Shown: piece by piece, positions 18,431 through 28,179 of the stretch
How the letters are laid out: each line of letters begins with the position of its first letter
Numbering within the stretch: the stretch's first letter is position 1
DNA from: an uncultured Prevotella sp.
GTDB lineage: Bacteria; Bacteroidota; Bacteroidia; Bacteroidales; Bacteroidaceae
Reading direction: 5' to 3'
NCBI GenBank assembly: GCA_944319945.1
Contig: CALUFN010000081.1
Coordinates: forward strand, 50,299-114,298
DNA: 64,000 bases
Position numbers and translations under genes: made by a program
Notes under the pieces: model-generated
What the model saw: only the letters and a program-made list of their open reading frames with translations
What the model was told of the DNA's origin: nothing
The model's database searches: none

Positions 18431-18493
18431 GATGTTAAAGCGTTTTTGTAAAACCTTTAGCAAAAATCTTGCCAACGTGCCGCCAAATGACAT

Positions 18494-20116
<1,623 letters not shown>

Positions 20117-20139
20117 TTACCTTATATTATAAATGCGGT

Positions 20140-20172
20140 GCAAAATTACAATATTTTATCCGATATTCCAAA
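20140..20172 (-). promoter_or_regulatory. Consensus Bacteroidetes promoter for the ABC-F gene
   Basis: On the minus strand: TTTG (20169-20172), 20 bases, TAATTTTGC (20140-20148). Both boxes and the spacing match the Bacteroidetes consensus. Confidence 0.75.
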
Positions 20173-20264
20173 TTAAGTCAACAATATCATCCATATCCGC
20201 TTTTGAGGCGTATTTCGCAATGTCCCCGGACATTACCTTATGACGTGGAAGTGCAGGAGTTTAT

Positions 20265-20320
20265 CCGGAGTTATGCCCGTTGACTCCGAATGAATCCCGA
20301 TGCGGAGCATATAACTCCGG
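20265..20320. repeat. Nested hairpin 3' of the small exported protein gene
   Basis: Perfect outer arms CCGGAGTTAT (20265-20274) and ATAACTCCGG (20311-20320) enclose a second short pair (CTCCG/CGGAG). No T-run follows. It lies 22 bases after the minus-strand stop and may end that transcript. Confidence 0.5.
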
Positions 20321-20341
20321 TTGATTTCATTTTGACACTCG

Positions 20342-20647
20342 TCAGTGGAAAAGAATGTCTTTCAGAAGGTCTGTTACGAACGGCTCCTCTTTCATCTTTT
20401 CCTTAAACGTGTCGTATTTCTTCACTTTTACGGCGTTGTCGTCTATATTCCTCATCTTAACGTGGGTTGGAATTGTGTCACGCAACACGGCTGACAACCT
20501 GTCGTTTTTACAGCCTTCGTCGTTCGTTATGGTGTCGGCAGGCAGTGGGTCGTTTGTGCATACGGTGGCGGGTCCGCCGTCAGTAGCGGCTGGTGTGAGC
20601 CGGCCGCCGAGCAATGCGACTAATAATATGGTAAGGATGCTTTTCAT
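20342..20647 (-). CDS. Small exported protein of unknown function
   Basis: A 101-residue protein I do not recognise. It begins with a short signal peptide (MKSILTILLVALLGG, probable cleavage near residue 20), followed by a Thr/Asp-rich polar stretch with two cysteines and a charged C-terminus (KKYDTFKEKMKEEPFVTDLLKDILFH). The cysteines at about 30 and 46 could form a disulfide in the periplasm. It is likely real: a good ATG start, a signal peptide, a TATCTTTGC -7 element about 80 bases upstream on the same strand and a hairpin after the stop. No partner gene is evident. Confidence 0.6.
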   Translation of the reverse strand: MKSILTILLVALLGGRLTPAATDGGPATVCTNDPLPADTITNDEGCKNDRLSAVLRDTIPTHVKMRNIDDNAVKVKKYDTFKEKMKEEPFVTDLLKDILFH

Positions 20648-20726
20648 GTTTACGGAGTTTTAGTTCTACGGTGTTAAACTGCCTTCGCCAGTCTGGCTCG
20701 GATCAGCCTAAGGCATTAGTTGGTGT

Positions 20727-20735
20727 GCAAAGATA
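20727..20735 (-). promoter_or_regulatory. -7 element for the small exported protein
   Basis: TATCTTTGC on the minus strand, exact match to TAnnTTTGC. A -33 box is weak (TTGA at a short spacing). Confidence 0.5.
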
Positions 20736-21475
20736 TAAATTATTCAGTCAACGTGCCGTCCGCGCATTGTGGTTTTATCATTTTTATTGAAAATTAATCC
20801 GTTTTTCATTAACGGCCCATGCATTATGCAATCGTAAGCGGGTGCATGATGTTGCAGTTTTGATGCAGGCTCGTGCCTTTGTCGACATGGTGGTCATACT
20901 TTTCCATAGCGGACGCAGTCGCTTCGCGTTATCAGAAGTTTATCGTTTTGTTAAAACCGTTAGCTTTTTGTCAGATTGGATTTGTCTGGAAATAAATGCA
21001 ATTGAGGCAAACGTCGCAGCGTATGCAGGCGTTTGCCGTGGCCGTGAGCGGCCGATTATTGGCACGGAGACGGCTTTTGGCATTGCAATATGTGGCTTTT
21101 TTCCTCGCGTAAGACCGCAAATCGTGATGTGAAAACATGCCTTTCCCTGCGTAAAAGCTATCTTTTAACGCTTGAATTATGAGCTTTTGAGCGTGGCTTG
21201 GGCCGTATTTGTTGCACGGAAGTGCCTTGTTTTGCGCTAATGCATTGATGTGTTGTGCTTTATGTTTGCACACGAAAATGGCGGCTGAACGCGGCTTCCG
21301 GGCTTGTTTTTCCAAAAAGCCTGCGCCTACGGTAGCCAGCCGAAATCAAGATGAAAGAAAGTGTGTCGATTTGCTTACGGAATGTTATTCAGGGTGTTTA
21401 CGCCGTCGTTTGCATTTTGAAAATTTACGTTGAATTATTATTAAGTATTTCTTCGTCGGTTTCATTTTTGTTTTG
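20736..21475. other. Gene-free stretch of about 740 bases
   Basis: I see no convincing coding sequence on either strand; the frames present have no family features, no start context and read through repeats. It holds one short hairpin (ggcaaacg 21006-21013 with cgtttgcc 21030-21037) and a degenerate array of units spaced 21-22 bases apart (about 21066-21195). The right end carries the helicase promoter. Confidence 0.55.
21066..21195. repeat. Degenerate 21-22-bp-period array
   Basis: Purine-rich unit starts followed by CTTTT recur near 21087, 21111, 21132, 21153 and 21175, each unit ending in a GC-rich tail such as CTGCGT or AACGCTTG. The form resembles the clear 22-bp arrays at 32911 and 41557, but it is more decayed. 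Confidence 0.4.
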
Positions 21476-21484
21476 TATCTTTGT
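21476..21484 (+). promoter_or_regulatory. -7 element for the DEAD-box helicase
   Basis: TATCTTTG (21476-21483) matches the consensus; a weak TTCG stands 20 bases before it. It overlaps a possible TTG start at 21473, which argues for translation from ATG 21527. Confidence 0.6.
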
Positions 21485-21526
21485 CCCGGAATATTAAATA
21501 CTTTTGAAAAACGGCAAATTAAGTTG

Positions 21527-22846
21527 ATGCGTAACGAGAAAGACATTCTAAGGAAGATAGGTATTGGAGAGCTGAGCGAGATGCAGTTGAAGATGAAAGG
21601 CGCAATGCTTGGCTCTGACAAGGATGTCGTACTGTTGTCGGCTACGGGCAGCGGCAAGACTTTGGCTTACCTGTTACCGCTGGTCGGCATGCTCAATCCG
21701 TCTGACGACGCGCTGCAGGCCGTGGTCATAGTGCCCGGCCGCGAGTTGGCATTGCAGTCGTATGAGGTGTTTAAGAGCTTAGGGTGCGGGCTTAGGGCGA
21801 TGTGCCTGTACGGCGGCCGCCCGGCTATGGACGAGCACAGGGATATGCGCAAGGTGGTGCCGCAATTGGTATTTGCCACCCCTGGGCGTTTGGTCGACCA
21901 TTTGGACAAGGGCAACCTGAATCCTTACGGAGTGAGATATCTCGTTATAGACGAGTTTGACAAATGCTTGAACATGGGTTTCTGCGACGAGATGAAACGT
22001 GCCGTAGCCCATTTGCCGGGGCTGAGGCGCAGGTTCCTGCTTTCGGCGACCGACGCCGACGAGCTGCCGGAGTTCGTCCGCATGGACGGTTCGGAGCGTA
22101 TTGATTACCTCTGTGCCGACGGCCTGAAAGAGCGCATAGGCCTGTTCTTGGTGAGAAGCGGCGGCAAGGACAAGCTGCAAGCTCTCTACCGCCTGTTGTG
22201 CGGCTTTGGCGACCAAAGCACGATAGTGTTCTTGAATTATCGTGACAGCGTGGAGCGCGTGAGCGGTTTCCTTAGCGACGCAGGCTTCGTAGTAAGCACA
22301 TTTCACGGTGGCATGGAGCAGAGGCAGCGTGAAGACGCCGTGTTCAGGTTTGCCAACGGCTCGGCCAACGTGTTGGTGGCAACCGACTTGGCTTCGCGCG
22401 GTTTAGATCTGCCCGACGTCGACAACGTGGTGCATTATCATTTGCCCGTAGGCCGTGACGAGTATGTGCACAGGGTAGGGCGCACCGCAAGGTGGAAGTC
22501 AGCCGGCAGGGCTTTCTTCCTGCTCGGTCCCGACGAGGAGCTGCCGCCGTACATCAATGATGAGCCTGAAGCCTATGAGGTGCCTGAAACGTCCGGACGT
22601 GCTCCGCAGCCGCGCATGGTCACATTATATATAGGTAAGGGAAAGAAGGACAAGGTGTCGAAGGGCGACGTGTTAGGCTTTTTGTGTAAGGCCGGCGGAA
22701 TTACGGGTGCTGACATCGGGCGCATAGACATACGTGAGAGATGCTCTTACGCCGCAGTAGACAGAAATGTTTGGAAAGACGTTGTGCAGCGTGCATCGGG
22801 AGAGAAGTTGAAAGGCATAAAGACCGTAGTAGAGCCGATTAAGTGA
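21527..22846 (+). CDS. DEAD-box RNA helicase with DbpA-type RNA-binding domain
   Basis: A 439-residue ATP-dependent RNA helicase. Motif I is SATGSGKT (near residue 39), motif II is DEFD in place of DEAD (near 142), motif III is SATD (near 178), and the C-terminal helicase domain has ATDLASRGLD and HRVGRTAR. After about residue 365 comes a domain that resembles the DbpA RNA-binding domain, which in E. coli DbpA directs the enzyme to 23S rRNA; a role in ribosome assembly is therefore likely. The start at ATG 21527 is preferred because the promoter -7 box overlaps the upstream TTG. Appears monocistronic. Confidence 0.85.
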   Translation: MRNEKDILRKIGIGELSEMQLKMKGAMLGSDKDVVLLSATGSGKTLAYLLPLVGMLNPSDDALQAVVIVPGRELALQSYEVFKSLGCGLRAMCLYGGRPAMDEHRDMRKVVPQLVFATPGRLVDHLDKGNLNPYGVRYLVIDEFDKCLNMGFCDEMKRAVAHLPGLRRRFLLSATDADELPEFVRMDGSERIDYLCADGLKERIGLFLVRSGGKDKLQALYRLLCGFGDQSTIVFLNYRDSVERVSGFLSDAGFVVSTFHGGMEQRQREDAVFRFANGSANVLVATDLASRGLDLPDVDNVVHYHLPVGRDEYVHRVGRTARWKSAGRAFFLLGPDEELPPYINDEPEAYEVPETSGRAPQPRMVTLYIGKGKKDKVSKGDVLGFLCKAGGITGADIGRIDIRERCSYAAVDRNVWKDVVQRASGEKLKGIKTVVEPIK

Positions 22847-22883
22847 CATTTTGACACAAATTTTATATAATTTAACTCAAAAA

Positions 22884-22916
22884 TTTGTGTATTTAGAATA
22901 AAATACGTAACTTTGC
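22884..22916 (+). promoter_or_regulatory. Consensus promoter of serC
   Basis: TTTG (22884-22887), 20 bases, TAACTTTGC (22908-22916), 29 bases before the serC ATG. Confidence 0.75.
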
Positions 22917-22944
22917 AAAAGTAATCATTTAAAACTATCTTACT

Positions 22945-24012
22945 ATGAAGAAGTATAATTTTAATGCAGGTCCTTCAATGCTTCCGCGTGAAGTCATTGA
23001 GAACACGGCTAAGCAAATCTTGGATTTTAACGGTAGTGGCTTGTCTTTGGCGGAAATAAGCCATAGGGCAAAAGACTTCCAGCCCGTAGTAGACGAGGCT
23101 GTGGCTCTTATCAAGGAGCTGCTCGACGTGCCTCAGGGTTACTCGGTGTTGTTCTTAGGCGGAGGAGCTTCGCTTGAGTTCTGCATGGTTCCATATAACT
23201 TCCTTATAAAGAAAGCCGCATATCTCAATACCGGTACGTGGGCTAAGAAAGCCATGAAGGAGGCTAAGCTTTTCGGCGAAGTGGTCGAAGTTGCTTCCTC
23301 GGCTGATGCCAATTATACGTACATACCTAAGGGCTGGGAGTGCCCGACCGACGTTGACTATCTCCACGTTACCACGAATAATACGATTTACGGCACCGAA
23401 ATACGCAAGGAGCTTGACGTGCCCGTACGCTTGATCGGCGACATGTCATCAGACATATTCAGCCGTCCGGTAGACGTTGCTAAATATGACTGCATCTATG
23501 CCGGCGCGCAGAAGAACCTGTCAATGGCCGGCGTAACTATAATCATCGTCAAAGACGACGCACTGGGCAAGGCTCCGCGCGAGATCCCGACGATGCTGAA
23601 CTATAAGACCCACGTAGACAAGGGCTCGATGTTCAACACTCCTCCCGTAGTGCCTATCTATTGCTGCCTTGAGACTCTGCGCTGGATCAAGAAGATGGGT
23701 GGCGTGGAAGCTATGGACAAGCGTGCGCTTGAACGTGCCGACATGCTTTATTCGGAAATAGACCGAAACAAGCTCTTCCGTGGCACAGTGGCCGAAGAAG
23801 ACCGTTCTGTCATGAACATTTGCTTTGTAATGAACGACGAATACGCCGAGCTTGAAAAGCCGTTCCTCGATTACGCCGTTTCACAGGGCATGGTCGGAAT
23901 CAAGGGACACCGCTCGGTAGGCGGATTCCGTGCAAGTTGCTATAACGCCCAGACCGTGGAAGGCATCGAGGCTCTTATCAAGTGCATGAAGGATTTTGAG
24001 GCACAGCACTGA
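22945..24012 (+). CDS. serC: Phosphoserine aminotransferase
   Basis: A 355-residue class V PLP enzyme that converts 3-phosphohydroxypyruvate and glutamate to O-phosphoserine; it can also act in pyridoxal phosphate synthesis. The N-terminus [13 protein letters not shown] is typical, the phosphate-cofactor region LGGGASLEF is near residue 70, and the PLP lysine lies in [11 protein letters not shown] near 194. The C-terminal [11 protein letters not shown] substrate region is intact. It sits just ahead of serA, the preceding step of serine synthesis. Confidence 0.96.
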   Translation: MKKYNFNAGPSMLPREVIENTAKQILDFNGSGLSLAEISHRAKDFQPVVDEAVALIKELLDVPQGYSVLFLGGGASLEFCMVPYNFLIKKAAYLNTGTWAKKAMKEAKLFGEVVEVASSADANYTYIPKGWECPTDVDYLHVTTNNTIYGTEIRKELDVPVRLIGDMSSDIFSRPVDVAKYDCIYAGAQKNLSMAGVTIIIVKDDALGKAPREIPTMLNYKTHVDKGSMFNTPPVVPIYCCLETLRWIKKMGGVEAMDKRALERADMLYSEIDRNKLFRGTVAEEDRSVMNICFVMNDEYAELEKPFLDYAVSQGMVGIKGHRSVGGFRASCYNAQTVEGIEALIKCMKDFEAQH

Positions 24013-24045
24013 TTCTGATTCTCAATAAAAACTGAGATAAAAAGG

Positions 24046-24120
24046 GTTATCGGAAGCCTGACTTATTGGGTAAGCCGGCCGTAGACGGCAGGGCGATGGC
24101 ATAGAGTCGCTTCCGATAAC
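24046..24120 (+). other. Structured element between serC and serA
   Basis: A perfect 12-bp stem (24046-24057, GTTATCGGAAGC, with 24109-24120) closes a 51-base GC-rich loop with further short pairings (GCCGGCCGT and ACGGCAGGGC). No T-run follows directly. It lies 38 bases before the serA start, so it could be a leaky terminator, a processing site or a regulatory leader. I do not match it to a named RNA family. Confidence 0.5.
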
Positions 24121-24158
24121 TCATTTTAATTCTATAAAACCATTAAAATCAAATAACT

Positions 24159-25076
24159 ATGAAAGTATTAGTAGCGACAGAGAAACCTTTTGCCAAAGTT
24201 GCAGTTGACGGTATCAGGACGGAGATTGAAGGCGCAGGCCACGAGCTTGTATTGCTTGAGAAATACACCGACGTGTCACAGTTGTTGGAAGCCGTAAAAG
24301 ATGCCGACGCAATGATTGTACGTTCGGATAAAGTAACTCCTGCCGTGCTTGACGCAGCCGGGAAGCTGAAGATCGTTGTCCGTGCCGGTGCCGGATACGA
24401 CAGCATCGATACAGCTTACGCTAAGGAAAAGGGAGTAGTGGTGGAAAACACACCCGGACAAAACTCAAATGCCGTAGCCGAACTCGTATTCGGTCTTTTG
24501 GTTTATGCAGTGCGTAATTTCTACAACGGCAAGGCCGGAACTGAATTAAAAGATAAGAAATTGGGTATCCTCGCATTCGGCAACGTCGGACGCAACGTAG
24601 CACGCATAGCTAAAGGGTTTGGAATGGATGTTTATGCGTATGACGCATTCTGCCCCAAAAGCGCAATAGAGGAAGCCGGCGTGCATGCCGTAGGCACTCA
24701 GGATGACCTGTTTAAGAATTGCGATATCGTTTCACTGCATATCCCGGCTACGAACGAGACACGCCAAAGCATCAATTATGCGCTTGTAAATCAGATGAAG
24801 AAAGGCGGCATCGTGATTAATACCGCACGTAAGGAAGTTATCAATGAGGAAGAGCTTATCAAACTTATGGCTGAACGCGACGACCTGAAGTACATCACGG
24901 ATATAAAGCCCGATGCCGATGCTGAGTTTGCAAAGTTTGAAGGCCGCTACTTCAGTACTCCTAAGAAGATGGGCGCACAGACCGCCGAGGCTAACATCAA
25001 TGCCGGAATCGCAGCAGCAAGGCAGATTAACGCTTACTTCAAGGACGGTTGCACTAAATACCAAGTGAACAAGTAA
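24159..25076 (+). CDS. serA: D-3-phosphoglycerate dehydrogenase (short form)
   Basis: A 305-residue D-2-hydroxyacid dehydrogenase that oxidises 3-phosphoglycerate with NAD to start serine synthesis. The NAD-binding GILAFGNVGRNVARIA is near residue 130, with NTARKEVINEEEL near 220. It has no C-terminal ACT or ASB domain, so it should lack the usual serine feedback; the short form is common in this lineage. A structured element separates it from serC. Confidence 0.92.
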   Translation: MKVLVATEKPFAKVAVDGIRTEIEGAGHELVLLEKYTDVSQLLEAVKDADAMIVRSDKVTPAVLDAAGKLKIVVRAGAGYDSIDTAYAKEKGVVVENTPGQNSNAVAELVFGLLVYAVRNFYNGKAGTELKDKKLGILAFGNVGRNVARIAKGFGMDVYAYDAFCPKSAIEEAGVHAVGTQDDLFKNCDIVSLHIPATNETRQSINYALVNQMKKGGIVINTARKEVINEEELIKLMAERDDLKYITDIKPDADAEFAKFEGRYFSTPKKMGAQTAEANINAGIAAARQINAYFKDGCTKYQVNK

Positions 25077-25115
25077 TTCAACGTTGTTTTAAATATGTCT
25101 AATATTTAATGTGTT

Positions 25116-26363
25116 ATGGCAAAGATAAAACCTTTTAAGGGTGTGCGTCCTCCGAAGCAGTATGTAGAGGAGGTAGAGTCTCGACCGTATGACGTGCTTG
25201 ATTCGGAAGAGGCTCGGAAAGAAGCTGGAAACAACGAGAAAAGCCTGTATCATATCATAAAGCCGGAAATAGATTTTGAACCAGGCACAAGCGAATATGA
25301 CCCTCGCGTGTATGAAAAGGCTGCTGAGAATTTCAAGAAGTTCCAAGATAAAGGTTGGCTCGTTCAGGACGAATATGAGCATTATTACATATATGCCCAA
25401 ACGATGAACGGCAAAACGCAATACGGTTTAGTGGTGTGTGCATACGTGGACGACTATCTTAACGGTGTGATAAAGAAGCATGAGCTTACACGCCGTGACA
25501 AGGAGGAAGACCGCATGAAGCACGTCCGCGTTAATAATGCAAATATCGAACCGGTATTCTTCGCATATCCTGACAATAGCAGACTAAATGATTTGATTGT
25601 CAAGTATGCGCAAACGAAACCCGAATATGACTTTATTGCCCCTGTTGACGGTTTCAGGCATCAGTTTTGGATAATATCCGATGACGCTGACATCGCTGCA
25701 ATTACTGATGAGTTCGCAAAGATGCCGTCGCTTTATATCGCCGACGGCCATCACCGCTCTGCCGCTGCCGCGCTTGTGGGAGCAGAAAAGGCGAAGCAAG
25801 ACCCGAATCATAACGGAACTGAAGAATACAATTATTTCATGGCAGTATGCTTCCAGGCGTCACAGCTTACCATATTGGATTATAACCGTGTGGTAAAGGA
25901 TCTGAACGGATTGACTTCTGAGCAGTTCATAAATGCCTTGAAAGTAAATTTTGATGTTGAAGAAAAGGGCGCTGATATTTACAAACCTGATCATCTGCAT
26001 AACTTTTCGTTGTATCTTGACGGAAAATGGTACAGTCTTACAGCAAAGCAAGGTACGTTTGACGACACAGACCCGATAGGTGTACTCGACGTTGACATTT
26101 CAAGTCGTCTGATTCTTGATGAAATACTCGGAATAAAAGATTTGCGTTCTGATAAGAGAATTGATTTTGTCGGTGGATTGAGAGGCTTGGAGGAGTTGAA
26201 ACGCCGTGTCGATAATGGTGAGATGCGCATGGCGTTGGCTTTGTATCCGGTAACGATGAAACAGATTATGGATATTGCAGACAGCGGTAAGATAATGCCG
26301 CCGAAAGCAACTTGGTTTGAGCCGAAACTCCGTTCGGGACTGATTATTCATAAACTGTCTTGA
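25116..26363 (+). CDS. DUF1015 family protein
   Basis: A 415-residue soluble protein of the DUF1015 family, recognised by IKPFKGVRPP at the N-terminus, FAYPDNSRLNDL in the middle and the motif IADGHHRSAAAAL near residue 210. Function is unknown; the family is often found next to serA and serC, as here, and a link to serine metabolism has been proposed from that context. It follows serA by 39 bases on the same strand and is followed after four bases by a YigZ-family gene. Confidence 0.85.
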   Translation: MAKIKPFKGVRPPKQYVEEVESRPYDVLDSEEARKEAGNNEKSLYHIIKPEIDFEPGTSEYDPRVYEKAAENFKKFQDKGWLVQDEYEHYYIYAQTMNGKTQYGLVVCAYVDDYLNGVIKKHELTRRDKEEDRMKHVRVNNANIEPVFFAYPDNSRLNDLIVKYAQTKPEYDFIAPVDGFRHQFWIISDDADIAAITDEFAKMPSLYIADGHHRSAAAALVGAEKAKQDPNHNGTEEYNYFMAVCFQASQLTILDYNRVVKDLNGLTSEQFINALKVNFDVEEKGADIYKPDHLHNFSLYLDGKWYSLTAKQGTFDDTDPIGVLDVDISSRLILDEILGIKDLRSDKRIDFVGGLRGLEELKRRVDNGEMRMALALYPVTMKQIMDIADSGKIMPPKATWFEPKLRSGLIIHKLS

Positions 26364-26367
26364 TTAG

Positions 26368-26955
26368 ATGAAGGAAGACGAATATAAGACTATCACAAAC
26401 GTAGGCGAAGGAACTTACTCTGAGAAAAGGAGTAAGTTCCTTGCTTTCTCACATCATGTGGAAACGCTTGATGAAGTGAAAGACATCGTGCAGGCTTATA
26501 GAAAAAAGTATTATGACGCCAGGCACGTATGTTATGCTTATGTCTTGGGGCATGAGCGTGAAGTTTTTAGGGCCAATGATGACGGCGAACCAAGCAGTAC
26601 GGCAGGTAAGCCTATTCTTGGACAGATAAATAGCAATGAGCTTACAAACATATTAATTGTGGTGGTCAGATATTACGGAGGAGTTAATCTTGGCACAAGC
26701 GGTTTGATTGTTGCTTATCGTACGGCAGCCGCAGAGGCATTGGCATCTTCAAATGTTGTAGTGAAACAGATTGAAACTGTTATTACTTATAATTTCCCTT
26801 ATGTCATGATGAATTCCGTGATGCGTGTCGTAAAAGAGTTAAAGCCGCGAATAATATCGCAAAATTATGATAGCACGTGCGAAATCAAACTTGGTATCAG
26901 ACGGTCTGAAGCGGAATTGTTGAAGTCGAGATTGGAAAAACTTTCATTTGAGTAA
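26368..26955 (+). CDS. YigZ/IMPACT family protein
   Basis: A 195-residue protein of the YigZ/IMPACT family (UPF0029), recognised by GEGTYSEKRSKFLAFSHHV at the start, DARHVCYAYVLG, NDDGEPSSTAGKPIL and VVRYYGGVNLGTSGL. The C-terminal part matches the ferredoxin-like second domain. The eukaryotic relative IMPACT regulates translation through GCN1; the bacterial role is unclear. It is last in the serC-serA-DUF1015 group. Confidence 0.87.
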   Translation: MKEDEYKTITNVGEGTYSEKRSKFLAFSHHVETLDEVKDIVQAYRKKYYDARHVCYAYVLGHEREVFRANDDGEPSSTAGKPILGQINSNELTNILIVVVRYYGGVNLGTSGLIVAYRTAAAEALASSNVVVKQIETVITYNFPYVMMNSVMRVVKELKPRIISQNYDSTCEIKLGIRRSEAELLKSRLEKLSFE

Positions 26956-26962
26956 TATTTTC

Positions 26963-26994
26963 TTTGCGGAATAAAAAAATAATATTATCTTTGC
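26963..26994 (+). promoter_or_regulatory. Consensus promoter of tRNA-Ser
   Basis: TTTG (26963-26966), 19 bases, TATCTTTGC (26986-26994), about 43 bases before the mature tRNA 5' end. Confidence 0.75.
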
Positions 26995-27036
26995 ACCCGA
27001 TAATCGTGATGACGGCTGTAATGCTTGATTCGTGAA

Positions 27037-27124
27037 GGAAGATTGGCAGAGTGACCGAATGCGCTGGACTCGAAATCCGGTATACCCATTACGGGTATCG
27101 GGGGTTTGAATCCCTCATCTTCCG
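27037..27124 (+). tRNA. tRNA-Ser (anticodon CGA)
   Basis: An 88-base class II tRNA. The acceptor stem pairs GGAAGAT (27037-27043) with ATCTTCC (27117-27123) and G27124 is the discriminator; CCA is not fully encoded. The anticodon arm is CTGGA/TCCGG with loop CTCGAAA and anticodon CGA at 27071-27073, reading UCG. A long variable arm (TACCC/GGGTA) and a TTTGAAT T-loop support tRNA-Ser. Confidence 0.95.
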
Positions 27125-27128
27125 CAAG

Positions 27129-27167
27129 AAGATGAAGTACGAAATAGAATCGTGCTTCATCTTTTTT
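27129..27167 (+). terminator. Terminator of tRNA-Ser, also facing btuC
   Basis: A 14-bp stem (27129-27142 with 27150-27163, one mismatch) followed by TTTTTT. It overlaps the end of the convergent btuC gene and may serve both transcripts. Confidence 0.8.
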
Positions 27168-28179
27168 ATTTTCTTTTCTTTGTTATCACATAGATTATTA
27201 CGGGTGCGCCCATTATTGGTGTGATGGCATTTAATGGAATGATACCGTTCTCACCGGGTAAATTGCATATCATATTACAAACCAAGGCGATCAAGGCTCC
27301 CGTTATTATGGTGCAGGGGATTAAGTGTTGATGATTGTCTGTGTTGAGAATCATGCGTGACATGTGCGGAACGGCAAGCCCGATGAATGCTATTGGGCCG
27401 CAGAACGCCGTAGCTGAAGCTGTCAGTAAGCCTGTGATAAGTAATAACTTGTTGCGCAAACGTATTGTATTTACGCCGAGGTTCTCGGCATATTGTTCGC
27501 CGAGAAGCAATGCGTTAAGTGGTTTTATTAGTAGCAACGAACTTATAAGGCCGAAGATCGTGACTATTGCGAATATTGGAATCTGGCCGATTGACACTCC
27601 TCCAAAATTACCAAGGCCCCATATCATGTATGAATGAACGCCCTCTTCAGTAGCGAAAAAGTTTAGTAATGATATTGCTGAAGAAGCTATGTATCCAACC
27701 ATTATCCCGACAATGAGCAGCATTATGTTGTTCTTGAGCCTTACGGCAAAAAATAAGAGTATGGACATAACGAGTAATGCTCCGAAAAAAGCCGCAATAA
27801 GTACGGCTATGAAGCCTGTAAAGGATATGGACCCAATGGTCAATCCACCGCCGAAGCCCAACATCACAATTGCAGCACCAAGACTTGCTCCACTGTTTAT
27901 ACCGAAAATAGACGGCCCGGCTAAGGGATTATGGAATGCGGTTTGCAGCAGCAGACCGCTTGTCGCGAGCGAACTGCCGCAGAGGACGGCAGTGATGGCT
28001 TGCGGCAATCTTGTTTGTAATATAATGTAGTTCCATGATTCATGTGAGCTTCCGTTACCGCAAATGATGCTTATAACCTCATTGAGCGGAATGTCCACGG
28101 CTCCAAATATGAGATTCAAGGCAAATAACGGCAACAGCATAAGTGCCATTGCAATATTAAGTTTGATGTCTTTGCTCAT
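27166..28179 (-). CDS. btuC: Vitamin B12 ABC transporter permease
   Basis: A 337-residue inner-membrane permease of the FecCD/BtuC family with about ten hydrophobic segments. Typical family parts are visible: RLPQAITAVLCGSSLATSGLLLQ near residue 53, NPLAGPSIFGINSGASLGA near 83, and the C-terminal region GPIAFIGLAVPHMSRM. It should form the channel through which cobalamin passes to the cytoplasm. Its ATG overlaps the btuF stop by four bases. The partner ATPase gene (btuD), usual next in line, is absent; a tRNA on the other strand follows instead. Confidence 0.88.
   Translation of the reverse strand: MSKDIKLNIAMALMLLPLFALNLIFGAVDIPLNEVISIICGNGSSHESWNYIILQTRLPQAITAVLCGSSLATSGLLLQTAFHNPLAGPSIFGINSGASLGAAIVMLGFGGGLTIGSISFTGFIAVLIAAFFGALLVMSILLFFAVRLKNNIMLLIVGIMVGYIASSAISLLNFFATEEGVHSYMIWGLGNFGGVSIGQIPIFAIVTIFGLISSLLLIKPLNALLLGEQYAENLGVNTIRLRNKLLLITGLLTASATAFCGPIAFIGLAVPHMSRMILNTDNHQHLIPCTIITGALIALVCNMICNLPGENGIIPLNAITPIMGAPVIIYVITKKRK

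Noticed and set aside
18431-18493. Longer GrpE with 21 extra N-terminal residues
   Set aside because: The extension is hydrophobic and unlike GrpE; the internal ATG gives the usual acidic start, although TAAATG coupling to the ABC-F gene keeps it possible.
20842-21132. 96-codon + strand frame in the gene-free region
   Set aside because: No family features, no promoter and it runs through the periodic units; coding by chance is more likely.
24159-25076. SerA as a truncated gene
   Set aside because: Short forms without an ACT domain are common and the frame has intact ends.
27037-27170. Integration site (tRNA-Ser) of a genomic island
   Set aside because: No integrase and no repeat of the tRNA 3' end were seen in the window.
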